From an uncultured Bacteroidales bacterium (GTDB lineage Bacteria > Bacteroidota > Bacteroidia > Bacteroidales > Paludibacteraceae): 64,000 nucleotides of DNA. The stretch is from positions 1 through 64,000 of the forward strand of contig CAMKDV010000010.1 in NCBI GenBank assembly GCA_946411385.1. The letters run 5' to 3'. Below, piece by piece: positions 9,601 through 17,247 of this stretch (the first letter of the stretch is position 1; each line of letters starts with the position of its first letter). The position numbers and the translations under genes were made by a program. Under the pieces are notes generated by a model. That model searched no databases. It worked only from the letters and a program-made list of their open reading frames with translations, and had not been told where the DNA came from.

Positions 9601-9886
9601 TGTCTTCTACAAGTGATACATTGATTACCGGTCGGTTCTCGACCTTGATCTTCTGCGTACGATAACCCAGATAACTGTACACCAGCACCGCGTTAGCGTC
9701 CGCTGCGATAGAGTAGCCACCATCCATGTCGGTGATTGTACCCGTGGTCGTTCCGTCAATAATGACTGAAACACCGATCATCGGTTCGCCGTTCTGGTCT
9801 GTCACTCTACCCGTTACATCCGCTGCCTGGATGGCTGCCGCAAACAGCAACACTACTGACAGCAGAAAGAGTTTCGTTTGTTTCAT
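6647..9886 (-). CDS. susC-like: SusC/RagA-family TonB-dependent outer-membrane transporter
   Basis: 1,079 residues. A signal peptide (1-21) precedes a carboxypeptidase-regulatory-like domain (~23-100, starting VTGRVTDQNGEPMIGVSV). The conserved LEEVVVVGYGTQ segment follows (~98-110), then the plug domain (~115-230, with the RAAFGVILITTKNG signature at its end) and a 22-strand-type barrel to the C-terminus, which ends in an aromatic/beta pattern (YSFGLQVTL). It imports substrate bound by the adjacent SusD using TonB energy. It is the first gene of the operon and has its own promoter at 10013-10044 and a structured leader. No sigma/anti-sigma or hybrid two-component regulator is adjacent, which is unusual for many PUL systems. 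Confidence 0.95.
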   Translation of the reverse strand: MKQTKLFLLSVVLLFAAAIQAADVTGRVTDQNGEPMIGVSVIIDGTTTGTITDMDGGYSIAADANAVLVYSYLGYRTQKIKVENRPVINVSLVEDTKALEEVVVVGYGTQRKANLTGAVGTVSVEDQLDGRPITNVGNSLQGATPGLTVTNTSGRLGAQPEFHIRGYAGSLTGDALPLILVDGVEMSDISAINAEDIAAVSVLKDAASASIYGTRAAFGVILITTKNGANESGKFNVTYNNNFSWAAPTVLPEVAKSYKGAEMALEARNRRSPGTTMFKGGCGLVWDAAAIEKMYEWERTYGKMDLSDEMVLGRDFEIIAGDTYFYRSWDAAKMYVNDYSFSQQHNVNVSGTAGKTNYYIGLGYAGQNGVVKVNPDSYKRYSLNSNIETEVFKWLKVRAKMLYTRTNLEEPFNFNSASYDALYYLYRWPAIMPYGTYEGHPFRNSITETAAANMNSDTRDFTRASVGATFTFLPGFTLDVDYAFNLTGRDRVERGGTVGGWDFWNGSMTLTDNWAPSSRNKIDCYNYRTQHHSGNAVLRYTHTWKDAHKFSIFGGYNIEYDDYKYVNAEKRDLLDQNKPEISLATGDNFIYGAHSSWALMGFFARANYSYKDRYLIELNGRVDGSSRFPKDKLWGFFPSGSIGWVASEENFWEALKPWWSFAKIRASYGSIGNQDVGANMFRAIISSNTSGWVVNDVDEITFSLPTALANGFSWETIKTYDVGADFRFFNDDLGITFDWYRRINDGMIASGAETPSTYGANAPYENAAQMTTNGWELQVDYHHKFSNGLRLNISANVSDAVAKITKHPRSQLSVLDGSNYEGKIIGEIWGFTTDRLFQESDFNADGTLKDGIASQAYFEGTNGYGYKYGPGDVKYVDLDGDGQITWGDKTAANPGDWRRIGNTTPRFEYNFRIGAEWYGVDLNIFFQGVGKRDYWATGTMMIPGWNFSEGTFYAHQTDYWTPENTNAWYPRLTEMNQPGQYSAASFNFLCQTRYLLDLSYLRLKNITVGYNLPKQVLQKIHFQKLRLYCSLENVCEIDHLGNLPIDPETGSAAGSGGGMGWGRIYPYTRQYSFGLQVTL

Positions 9887-9955
9887 GGTTTGATTAGTAT
9901 TGATTTATACGTATTTTGGTAGTTTACATATACATCATCAGCGGCTTTGCCCTGC

Positions 9956-9990
9956 CCGGCAGCTACCTGCCGGCTGCCCGACACTTCGGG
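9956..9990 (-). promoter_or_regulatory. tandem hairpins in the susC 5' leader
   Basis: Two perfect stems stand side by side: CCGGCAG/CTGCCGG with a 4-nt loop (9956-9973) and CCCGA/TCGGG with a 4-nt loop (9977-9990). They lie in the predicted ~120-nt untranslated leader of susC. They stand out as GC-rich in an AT-rich region and could be a leader regulatory structure. There is no U-run to make them a clear attenuator. Confidence 0.5.
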
Positions 9991-10012
9991 ACTGCATTGC
10001 AAAAAACACACG

Positions 10013-10044
10013 CAAATTTACAAAAAATTTTTCAAATATGCAAA
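10013..10044 (-). promoter_or_regulatory. promoter of the susC operon
   Basis: On the minus strand, TTTGC (10040-10044), 19 nt, then TAAATTTG (10013-10020), which fits the Bacteroidota -33/-7 promoter. Confidence 0.75.
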
Positions 10045-10141
10045 TTTTTTGCAATGAAAATACATTCTTTCTAAACTTTTTCTCGTTTTTCATATCCCTA
10101 TTTGTTTTATACGTTTCTTATGTTGTTTTTCTTTTGGAATA

Positions 10142-10173
10142 TTTGCAAATGTCAAATATTTTTTGTACCTTTG
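10142..10173 (+). promoter_or_regulatory. promoter of the alpha/beta hydrolase gene
   Basis: TTTGC (10142-10146), 19 nt, TACCTTTG (10166-10173), about 75 nt ahead of the start codon. It is divergent from the susC promoter. Confidence 0.8.
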
Positions 10174-10248
10174 CACGACGAATGACGCAAAACCCCTATC
10201 GGACGACAACCGAACGATACGTACATTGCCCACAAAATCCATTAGACG

Positions 10249-11331
10249 ATGAAACGAAAATCAGCAATACTTTTGGCAGCCTTATGGCTGTGCATGACGC
10301 TTCAAGCAGAGGTGTTGGAGCGTTCGGTACTCTACAGGTCAGTCGACCAGCACGGCGACTCGCTCACCGTCTCCGGGCGGCTTATGGTGCCCCTGGGCAC
10401 TACCCCGGCAGGCATCATCCTTATGCCCCATTATACCATCTTCTGCAATCAGGAAGCCCCGTCCAACCATCCTACGCACGATGCCGTCGCTTTGCGTGAC
10501 CGCTACGTCATCTTGCAGCCGGATTATGTCGGCTACGGCGTGACGATCGACCGCGTTCACCCCTACCTCCACGGCCAGACGGCTGCACGCAACACGGTCG
10601 ATCTGTATCTGTCCATGCTGCCTGTGCTGGACAGCCTGGCTTTGGGCATCCCGCTGGACAGCATCTATATAGTAGGCTACTCCCAAGGCGGTGCGTCTGC
10701 CTTGTGGACGCTCAAACTCATCGAAGAGAAGTTTGCCGACCGCATTCATGTGATCAAGTGTTTTGCCGGCGGCGGACCGTACGACGTGGCTGCCACCTAC
10801 GACCAGTGTCTGCTCCAAAAGCGCTACGCTACGCCCATGATCATACCTATCCTCGTCATGGGCACCTCTGCTGCCTACGATCTGAACTTGCAGCAAGAGT
10901 TCTTTTTCCGCCCAGCCCTACGCAAAGCCTACGCCAAATGGATAGAGCCGAAATCTTTCGGCCCGAAAGACATCTACCTGCACATGCTCAACCATCGTCT
11001 CCGCCACTGGCTGACAGCTCAAGCCATGGACAAAAGCCAGCCTCAGACGCAAAGCTTCTACCACGGACTTCTGCGCTCCAGTTTGGTACATTTTCCCGTC
11101 ATAGAGGGCGAAACGGACAGCATCGTCCCCACGTGGACGCCACGCACACCGCTGTACATCTTCCACTCCACCAACGACGATATCGTCACCTTCCGTTGCG
11201 CGCAACACCTGCAGCGTTGCTATGGCTCCCTGCCCTCCGTTACATGGGATTTTGCCGAGTACGGTCCCCACATCCGTGCCTCCCGCGAGTTCGTCTCCCG
11301 CGTCAAAGCTATCCTTTACGCCTCCGAATAA
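10249..11331 (+). CDS. secreted alpha/beta hydrolase (lipase/esterase-like)
   Basis: 360 residues. A signal peptide (1-20, ending LQA) precedes an alpha/beta-hydrolase fold. The nucleophile elbow is GYSQGG with Ser145, the likely acid is in HSTNDDIV near residue 310, and the likely His is in YGPHIRAS near 345, so the triad order is normal. PDYVGYG before the nucleophile resembles secretory lipases and bacterial prolyl/acyl esterases. The substrate is unknown. It is transcribed alone from the promoter at 10142-10173, divergent from the susC operon. The ATG at 10249 was preferred over upstream in-frame codons because it starts the signal peptide. Confidence 0.85.
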   Translation: MKRKSAILLAALWLCMTLQAEVLERSVLYRSVDQHGDSLTVSGRLMVPLGTTPAGIILMPHYTIFCNQEAPSNHPTHDAVALRDRYVILQPDYVGYGVTIDRVHPYLHGQTAARNTVDLYLSMLPVLDSLALGIPLDSIYIVGYSQGGASALWTLKLIEEKFADRIHVIKCFAGGGPYDVAATYDQCLLQKRYATPMIIPILVMGTSAAYDLNLQQEFFFRPALRKAYAKWIEPKSFGPKDIYLHMLNHRLRHWLTAQAMDKSQPQTQSFYHGLLRSSLVHFPVIEGETDSIVPTWTPRTPLYIFHSTNDDIVTFRCAQHLQRCYGSLPSVTWDFAEYGPHIRASREFVSRVKAILYASE

Positions 11332-11392
11332 CGCAACACCGCACAAATAAATCTGAAAAATGCACTAATTTGCGATTTTTTCTAGAAGAAAA

Positions 11393-11424
11393 TTTGCAAA
11401 TGTGCATTTTTTTTTGTAACTTTG
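11393..11424 (+). promoter_or_regulatory. promoter of serB
   Basis: TTTGC (11393-11397), 19 nt, TAACTTTG (11417-11424). The block is identical to the gpmI promoter at 61453-61484 over about 35 nt, including the spacer. Confidence 0.85.
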
Positions 11425-11504
11425 TAGTGCATTTCGAATAGTAAGGCACCAAGAAGCGTGCTACTGCTTGAACAATACCATCACGAATCTGAAAAACACA
11501 ACGT

Positions 11505-12722
11505 ATGGAACGTGAATTTATCTTAATCAATATTATCGGTTTTGACAAGCCCGGTGTGACCTCTGCCGTGACGGAGGTGCTGGGCAAGTACGGCGCTTAT
11601 GTACAGGACATAGGCCAGTCGAACCTTCACCACCAGTTGAACCTCAGCATCCTTATCCGCGTGGACGACCCGTCTACCAGCGGCGAGATGATCAAGCAGG
11701 TACTGTTCTGCTGCTCACGCCTAGAGATGATCGTTCGCTTCACGCCGCTGAGCGAAGAGGAGTACGCTGCGTGGGTATCGCGTCAGGAACAGAGCCGCTA
11801 CGTGGTAACGCTGCTGGCGCGCGAACTGAACGCTCGCCATATAGCCCGCGTCACTGCCCTGCTCGCAGGCAGACAGCTCAACATTGACAACATTCTCCGC
11901 CTGAGCGGTCGTCCGAGCGTGGATGTGCCGGTGGAGCAGCGCCATTCGTGCATCGAGTTCTCGCTGCGCGGCAACCTACCCGACCGCGAGGCGCTCCAAC
12001 GCGAACTGATGGAGGTGTCGCGCGAAGAGGGCATCGACATCTCTTTCCAGCGTGACGATATGTACCGCCGCAACCGAAGGTTGATATGCGTGGATATGGA
12101 CTCCACCTTCATCCAGACCGAGGTCATCGACGAACTGGCAGAGCGCGCCGGAGTAGGCGATGAAGTGCGCGCCATAACCCTCTCGGCCATGCGTGGAGAG
12201 ATTGATTTCAAGGAGAGCTTCACGCGTCGCGTAGCCCTGCTCAAAGGACTGGACGTCAGTGCCAAACAGGACATCATCGACCATCTGCCTATCACCGAAG
12301 GTGCCGACCGGCTGTTCAGCGTGCTCAAGAAATGCGGCTTTAAGATTGCTATCCTCTCCGGCGGATTTACCTTCGTAGGCAAGTACCTGCAGCAGCGCTT
12401 CGGTGTCGATTTCCTCTACGCCAACGAACTGGAGGAACAGGACGGCAAGTTCACCGGCAGGTACATTGGCGACATAGTGGATGCCAAGCGCAAAGCCGAA
12501 CTGCTGGAACTCATCGCGCAGGTGGAGCATATCGACCTGGCACAGGTCATCGCCGTAGGCGACGGAGCCAACGACCTGAACATGATTGGCAAAGCCGGTC
12601 TGGGTATAGCCTTCCATGCCAAGCCCAAGGTACAGGCCAGTGCTTCACAGGCTATCTCCACCGTCGGGCTGGACGGCATCCTCTATTTTCTGGGCTTCAA
12701 GGATGCCTTCCTGCGGCAATAA
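11505..12722 (+). CDS. serB: phosphoserine phosphatase with N-terminal ACT domains
   Basis: 405 residues. Two ACT-type regulatory domains (about 4-85 and 98-175) precede a HAD phosphatase domain (~190-400). HAD motif I is DMDST with Asp197 and Asp199, motif II is LSGG (284-287), and motif IV is GDGAND (352-357). It converts phosphoserine to serine in the cytoplasm, the last step of serine synthesis. This long ACT-fused form is common in Bacteroidales. The ACT domains suggest feedback control by amino acids. tnaA follows after 62 bp with no visible promoter, so the two may share a transcript. Confidence 0.95.
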   Translation: MEREFILINIIGFDKPGVTSAVTEVLGKYGAYVQDIGQSNLHHQLNLSILIRVDDPSTSGEMIKQVLFCCSRLEMIVRFTPLSEEEYAAWVSRQEQSRYVVTLLARELNARHIARVTALLAGRQLNIDNILRLSGRPSVDVPVEQRHSCIEFSLRGNLPDREALQRELMEVSREEGIDISFQRDDMYRRNRRLICVDMDSTFIQTEVIDELAERAGVGDEVRAITLSAMRGEIDFKESFTRRVALLKGLDVSAKQDIIDHLPITEGADRLFSVLKKCGFKIAILSGGFTFVGKYLQQRFGVDFLYANELEEQDGKFTGRYIGDIVDAKRKAELLELIAQVEHIDLAQVIAVGDGANDLNMIGKAGLGIAFHAKPKVQASASQAISTVGLDGILYFLGFKDAFLRQ

Positions 12723-12784
12723 CAAAGATGCTTTCTTGCTATAACGAAATACAATAACAAACAAATAATATACCCCACCATACC

Positions 12785-14158
12785 ATGGAACTACCATTTG
12801 CAGAATCGTGGAAAATCAAGATGGTCGAACCCATCCACAAATCCACCCGTGCAGAACGTGAGCAATGGCTATTGGCTGCCAAGAACAACGTATTCATGCT
12901 CAAAGCCGAACAAGTATATATCGACCTCCTGACCGACTCGGGCACCGGATCGATGTCCGACCGCCAGTGGGCAGCCCTGATGATGGGCGACGAAAGTTAC
13001 TCGGGGGCTCGCTCGTTCTTCGAACTCAAGGACGTCATCACCCGCCTCACAGGATTCGATTATGTCATCCCCACCCATCAAGGACGCGCCGCAGAGAACG
13101 TCTTGTTCTCCTACCTGGTCAAGCCCGGACAGGTCATCCCCGGCAATGCCCATTTCGATACCACCAAAGGCCACATCGAGGCGCGCAAAGCCTTTGCCAT
13201 CGACGTGACATGCGACGAAGCCAAGGACACGACCCTCGAAGCACCGTTCAAAGGCAACGTATCGCTGGACAAACTGGAGAAAGTGCTGCGTGAGAACCAG
13301 GGTAACGTGCCGTTCATGGTCCTCACCGTAACCAACAACACCGTAGGCGGACAGCCTGTCAGCATGGCTAACATCAAAGCCGTGAGCGAAATGTGCCACC
13401 GCTATGGCGTGCCTGTGAACATGGATAGCGCACGATTTGCCGAGAACGCCTATTTCATCAAGACCCGCGAACCGGGCTATGCCGACAAATCCATCAAGCA
13501 GATTGCCCGGGAGATGTTCTCCTACGTCGACTCCATGACGATGTCTGCCAAGAAAGACGGCCTGGTGAACATGGGCGGATTTATTGCCACCAACCGTGCC
13601 GACTGGTACGAGGGCTGCAAGCAGTTCTGTATTCCCTTCGAAGGTTTCCTCACCTATGGTGGTATGAACGGCCGCGACATGTCCGCACTGGCTGTCGGAC
13701 TGATGGAGAACACCGAGTTTGACATGCTCGAAACACGCATCCGGCAGGTGCAGTACCTGGCCGGCAAACTGGATGAGTACGGCATTCCGTACCAGCGTCC
13801 TGCCGGCGGACACGCCATCTTCGTCGATGCCGACCGCGTGCTTACCCACGTGCCTAAAGAGGAGTTCCCGGCACAGCGGCTGACCTGCGAACTGTACCTG
13901 GAAGCAGGTATCCGTGCGTGCGAGATTGGTTACATACTGGCTGACCGCGATCCTGTTACGCGCGAGAACCGCTTCGGCGGACTGGACTTCGTCCGTCTAT
14001 GCATACCTCGGCGCGTATACACCAACAATCACATGGACGTCATTGCCGCCGCACTCAAGAACGTATACGACCGCCGCGAGACCATCACGCGCGGACTCAA
14101 GATAGTAAAAGAAGCACCGCTGATGCGCCATTTTACCGTGGAACTGGAACGACTGTAA
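12785..14158 (+). CDS. tnaA: tryptophanase
   Basis: 457 residues, a PLP-dependent beta-eliminating lyase splitting tryptophan into indole, pyruvate and ammonia. The PLP lysine is Lys257 in SAKKDG, and PTHQGR (96-101) and DSARFAENAYF (214-224) are family signatures. Tyrosine phenol-lyase is the close alternative. Here the residue before the TTxxH segment is Asp (HFDTTKGH), and the C-terminal domain has GIRACEIG where tyrosine phenol-lyase has an Arg-containing RSMERG, so tryptophanase is favoured. No leader peptide of the TnaC type is apparent in the 62-bp upstream gap. It predicts an indole-producing organism. Confidence 0.93.
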   Translation: MELPFAESWKIKMVEPIHKSTRAEREQWLLAAKNNVFMLKAEQVYIDLLTDSGTGSMSDRQWAALMMGDESYSGARSFFELKDVITRLTGFDYVIPTHQGRAAENVLFSYLVKPGQVIPGNAHFDTTKGHIEARKAFAIDVTCDEAKDTTLEAPFKGNVSLDKLEKVLRENQGNVPFMVLTVTNNTVGGQPVSMANIKAVSEMCHRYGVPVNMDSARFAENAYFIKTREPGYADKSIKQIAREMFSYVDSMTMSAKKDGLVNMGGFIATNRADWYEGCKQFCIPFEGFLTYGGMNGRDMSALAVGLMENTEFDMLETRIRQVQYLAGKLDEYGIPYQRPAGGHAIFVDADRVLTHVPKEEFPAQRLTCELYLEAGIRACEIGYILADRDPVTRENRFGGLDFVRLCIPRRVYTNNHMDVIAAALKNVYDRRETITRGLKIVKEAPLMRHFTVELERL

Positions 14159-14215
14159 CATGGTGAACGGCGCTGATAGCAAAACAATATATTAACCTCT
14201 TAAATCAATCCAACT

Positions 14216-14530
14216 ATGTTTGACAGAATTATCAAAGGCGCACTGCTGTTTGCAGCAGGCGCAGCAGTAGGAGCAGCAGCCACTGCATGGCTGATGTCTG
14301 ATCAAGGCAAGAAAGTACGTGGCGAACTCCGTGACATGGCATTGCAAGCCAAGGACAAGATGCAGGAGTACTGCGAACAAGCCAAAGACAAGATGCAAGT
14401 CTATTGCGAGCAGGCTAAGGACAAGATGCAGGCATGCTGCGAGCAAGTGAAACAGGAAGTAGTGGCTGCCAAACCGGAAGCCGCAGCCGAACCTGTTGCC
14501 AAAGAGGAGAAACCTGCCGCCAAGGCATAA
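14216..14530 (+). CDS. YtxH-like membrane-anchored small protein
   Basis: 104 residues. One hydrophobic N-terminal segment (~5-27, GALLFAAGAAVGAAATAWL) precedes a helical charged tail with three tandem AKDKMQ-YCEQ-type repeats (about 43-80) and an Ala/Pro/Glu-rich end. This is the layout of YtxH-domain proteins, linked elsewhere to envelope stress. The repeats place cysteines at regular 11-residue spacing. It is followed 11 bp later by a holin-like membrane protein gene, a common pairing in Bacteroidota. Confidence 0.75.
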   Translation: MFDRIIKGALLFAAGAAVGAAATAWLMSDQGKKVRGELRDMALQAKDKMQEYCEQAKDKMQVYCEQAKDKMQACCEQVKQEVVAAKPEAAAEPVAKEEKPAAKA

Positions 14531-14541
14531 ACAGTTAAACT

Positions 14542-15048
14542 ATGAATCCTGAATTGAAGGAATTGCAGGAGAACAAAGATGTCATGATGTCCGAGGTGGA
14601 GGCGTTCGCCAAATCCGAATACGAAGTAGCTCGGCTCAAGCTGGTAGACAGTGCCGCCAGGCTGATCGGTTCGCTGCTATTGACGATATGCCTTATCCTC
14701 GTGGCATTTGCCGTGCTCGCGTTCTGTGCTGCAGCTGCCGTCTTCGCCTTGGCGCTTTGCTTGCCTACATGGGCTGCGTGCCTCATAATCGGTGGCGTCT
14801 ATCTGCTGCTCATACCCCTGCTCATTGCTTGCAGCAAGGCGTTGTTCATCAATCCTATCGTGAGCAAACTGACCGGATTGAAGTCTGCCGAGGAACTCAA
14901 ATACGAGATGCTCCGTGCCGAAGGACGTGCTGCCGTACATCGCGAGCGCATGAGCAGTCATGTGCGCTTTGTGCAGACCCTCTACCGCTACTATTCGCGC
15001 ATGGCGCAAACGGCTTGGCAGGCCATCCGCCGGCTGTTCGGCAAGTAA
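14542..15048 (+). CDS. holin-X/YqjE-like two-helix membrane protein
   Basis: 168 residues. An amphipathic N-terminal helix (1-35) is followed by two long hydrophobic segments (~42-72 and ~76-103) and a basic helical tail. This resembles the phage-holin-superfamily-III (PF07332-type) chromosomal proteins that sit next to YtxH genes. Despite the family name, it is most likely an envelope protein of the host and not a lysis holin, as no phage genes are near. The assignment rests on topology and context. Confidence 0.7.
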   Translation: MNPELKELQENKDVMMSEVEAFAKSEYEVARLKLVDSAARLIGSLLLTICLILVAFAVLAFCAAAAVFALALCLPTWAACLIIGGVYLLLIPLLIACSKALFINPIVSKLTGLKSAEELKYEMLRAEGRAAVHRERMSSHVRFVQTLYRYYSRMAQTAWQAIRRLFGK

Positions 15049-15139
15049 GCGCTGACCTGCATGATACCTGTTTACCGTTAGCCGGTTATGTGTCGGCAGG
15101 GTTGTTTGTGTGTCCTCATCAGCCCGCTCATCTCCCCGC

Positions 15140-16147
15140 TCACTGTCCGCGTATCACATCTATTGCCCGCTCGATCAGGTCATCCTTGTCCTCACTCTCC
15201 ATCCGCATCTCTATATCCGGGCGGATGCCCTCTTCTATGCTGTTCTTCTCGCGGTCGAACATCCGTACGCTGGAGAAGCGCACCATCCATCCGCACGGCA
15301 ACTCATAACTCATCGGCATGCCTCCTCCGCCGCCGCTCATACCACCGATGATTGTCGACCGTTCGGCATAGCGCATCATGCTCACAAACAGGTTGGTGGC
15401 AGAATAGCTCCGCCTGTTGCAAAGCACCACCACGGGCTTATCCCATTTCTGTGCTACGGCAGAGGCATCCAGCGTCATCGGCTCCAACACCGAGAAAGCG
15501 TCATGCGCCGGTCCCGTCTTGTGCTGCCAGTAGCCTATCGTCTGATCGTCCGCAAAGAACGGCGCGGCCAGACGATAAGCATTCGTGATAGCTCCGCCGC
15601 CGTTGTTCCTCACATCGATGATCAGCCCCATGCAGTCGCTCATAGCCGCGAACACCCATTTCATATTGGCAGAACTGAACCCGTCAGAAAAACTGCCGTA
15701 ATACACATAGCCCACTCTTCCCTCGTCTATCGTGCAATAATTGAGGCCGCCGGCTATGCGATAATCATGCAGATAGAGTGCGCGTAACCTGGCATCGTAA
15801 TTAGCTGGAAAAGTGTCATACCACGCGGTATTGACGCTGATATCGAAATCGGAATAGAGGTTGACATGCCCGTCCCTGAGCGAGTCCAGCATGCCGGCAC
15901 ACAGGTCGAACAGCGCCACCGGATCATCTTTCTTCACCTGCTGCGCACGCACTACATACTCGTCATGGATAGCCGCCCAGTTGATGCCCTTATCCTCGAT
16001 GTAGCAGTATTTCGTATCGATGATCTGCCATAGTGCCTCAATATTCTCCACTGGGTCGGTGGAGAAAGGCACCTCGTCTCTTGATCGACAGGCGGTCAGC
16101 ATACACGCCGCCGTCAGGGCGCAAACCATATAGTGCTTCATCCTCAT
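15140..16147 (-). CDS. S41-family peptidase lipoprotein
   Basis: 335 residues from the ATG at 16147. The signal peptide ends in lipobox LTAC with Cys20. The S41 (C-terminal processing peptidase/TSP-like) core shows GHVNLYS (~93-99), DVRNNGGG (178-185) and the nucleophile region NRRSYSATN with Ser249 as the likely catalytic serine. No clear PDZ domain is visible. It probably acts on periplasmic or surface proteins or peptides. Its ATG overlaps the TGA of the upstream gene by 4 bp (ATGA), which fixes the start and implies translational coupling. A longer N-terminal extension in the same frame lacks this logic and is rejected. Confidence 0.88.
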   Translation of the reverse strand: MRMKHYMVCALTAACMLTACRSRDEVPFSTDPVENIEALWQIIDTKYCYIEDKGINWAAIHDEYVVRAQQVKKDDPVALFDLCAGMLDSLRDGHVNLYSDFDISVNTAWYDTFPANYDARLRALYLHDYRIAGGLNYCTIDEGRVGYVYYGSFSDGFSSANMKWVFAAMSDCMGLIIDVRNNGGGAITNAYRLAAPFFADDQTIGYWQHKTGPAHDAFSVLEPMTLDASAVAQKWDKPVVVLCNRRSYSATNLFVSMMRYAERSTIIGGMSGGGGGMPMSYELPCGWMVRFSSVRMFDREKNSIEEGIRPDIEMRMESEDKDDLIERAIDVIRGQ

Positions 16148-16968
16148 AATCGTGCGTTGGCGTGTATCCTGTATTTCCACCGGCATCCTACTATGATGCT
16201 CAACTGATGGCGCATGAAATGCAGATCCCGTGTTCCGTAGCTCATCAGCTCATGCTCGGCGCCCACGCGCCAGGTGGAGTGCGGCAGCTGCAAGTCTATC
16301 GTCAACTCATGCTTCAGCGTGTTGTGGTTCCATGGTCCCGAGCAGCGCGCCTGTCCCGGTACGCCTGTCCATATCTCGTAGTACGACTGCCAATATTCCG
16401 GCAGGTAGTCGAAACCAATCACATTGGTTCGCAGCAGGTAGTTAAGCCTGTAGCTCGTCCGCTTGCCGTAGAACGACCAACTTATGCCTCCCATCGCCAT
16501 CACATCCGCCGCCACATCCGCCGAGACAATCTTGTTCACGTTCGTCGCATGTTCTCTCACCGTACAACCCACCTCCAGATAGGGTCCGGCATGTACGCGC
16601 AAGCGCTCATCTATCCATCGCCACTCATAGTACGCGCCCCATCCGCCTGCTACCTGTACGCCCAGATAGTTGTTGTTCCCGGCACGGCTGTCGTAGGTCA
16701 TCAGGCCGGCATCCACCCTTCCTACATGTGCCCAACCCCTGAGCCTTCCCGTCTTGCCCAACCTGGTGTCTTCACGGAAAGGCTGCCACCACTCATTGCC
16801 CAGACCGTACTGCATGCCCGTATAGCCCGATGGGCTGAGATAGCTGTCCAACTGGTAACCGCTACCTATCTTCACCTTCAGTATATTGTCATGCTCTATG
16901 CCTTCCTGCGCCATCGTCAGTACTGGAAGGCATAACAACACCGCTACTATACATCCTATCCGTCGCAT
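16144..16968 (-). CDS. predicted outer-membrane or periplasmic beta-rich protein (possibly DUF3316)
   Basis: 274 residues from the ATG at 16968. A signal peptide (about 1-21, ending TMAQ) precedes a beta-strand-rich body with alternating aromatic/Gly pattern (YLGVQVAGGWGAYYEW, SYRLNYLLRTNVIGFDY, MRHQLSIIVGCRWKY). A small outer-membrane barrel or DUF3316-type protein is the best guess, and I am not certain of the family. It is first in a two-gene operon with the S41 peptidase (ATGA overlap), so the two likely work together, for example as substrate or anchor and protease. A promoter lies at 17052-17083. Confidence 0.65.
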   Translation of the reverse strand: MRRIGCIVAVLLCLPVLTMAQEGIEHDNILKVKIGSGYQLDSYLSPSGYTGMQYGLGNEWWQPFREDTRLGKTGRLRGWAHVGRVDAGLMTYDSRAGNNNYLGVQVAGGWGAYYEWRWIDERLRVHAGPYLEVGCTVREHATNVNKIVSADVAADVMAMGGISWSFYGKRTSYRLNYLLRTNVIGFDYLPEYWQSYYEIWTGVPGQARCSGPWNHNTLKHELTIDLQLPHSTWRVGAEHELMSYGTRDLHFMRHQLSIIVGCRWKYRIHANARL

Positions 16969-17051
16969 CGGACTATGGCTTACAGCTAGCAGTATATACG
17001 TAAGGTAACTGAGGATGGCGATTATCATGGTTCAACATTTATTTCGTCACA

Positions 17052-17083
17052 CAAAGATAGTTAAAATATTTCACTTTTGCAAC
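17052..17083 (-). promoter_or_regulatory. promoter of the S41 peptidase operon
   Basis: On the minus strand, TTGC-type -33 (17079-17083), 19 nt, TATCTTTG (17052-17059). Confidence 0.65.
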
Positions 17084-17097
17084 ATTTCTACTCAAAA

Positions 17098-17131
17098 AAA
17101 TCCCACAATCGTCAAAATTGTGAGATTTTTA
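17098..17131. other. hairpin in divergent promoter region
   Basis: An inverted repeat (AATCCCACAAT / ATTGTGAGATT, one mismatch, 7-nt loop) lies between the two divergent promoters of this 279-bp gap. It could be an operator or the end of a leader. Nothing else is seen in the gap. Confidence 0.4.
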
Positions 17132-17159
17132 ACGAAAATCATAGAAAATGCCGTGAATA

Positions 17160-17191
17160 TTTGCAAAATTGCATTATTTTTACTATCTTTG
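17160..17191 (+). promoter_or_regulatory. promoter of the SLC13 permease gene
   Basis: TTTGC (17160-17164), 19 nt, TATCTTTG (17184-17191), with the start codon ~57 nt downstream. Confidence 0.8.
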
Positions 17192-17247
17192 TATGGATTT
17201 TTGAGCATTTACAAAGCTTCATATATTTTCAAAGACTCATATAAGAT

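Noticed and set aside
9900..10499. 199-codon frame overlapping the start of the hydrolase gene
   Set aside because: It covers the susC leader and both divergent promoters, and overlaps a confident gene in another frame.
12869..13849. 326-codon frame antisense to tnaA
   Set aside because: Shadow of a strongly conserved coding gene; the His/Val/Gly-rich composition is typical of antisense translation of a GC-rich gene.
12785..14158. Tyrosine phenol-lyase instead of tryptophanase
   Set aside because: The HFDTTKGH and GIRACEIG segments match tryptophanase; the Arg-containing RSMERG expected in tyrosine phenol-lyase is absent.
14542..15048. Prophage lysis holin
   Set aside because: The topology fits a holin-superfamily protein, but there are no endolysin, structural or integrase genes, and the YtxH neighbour points to a host envelope role.
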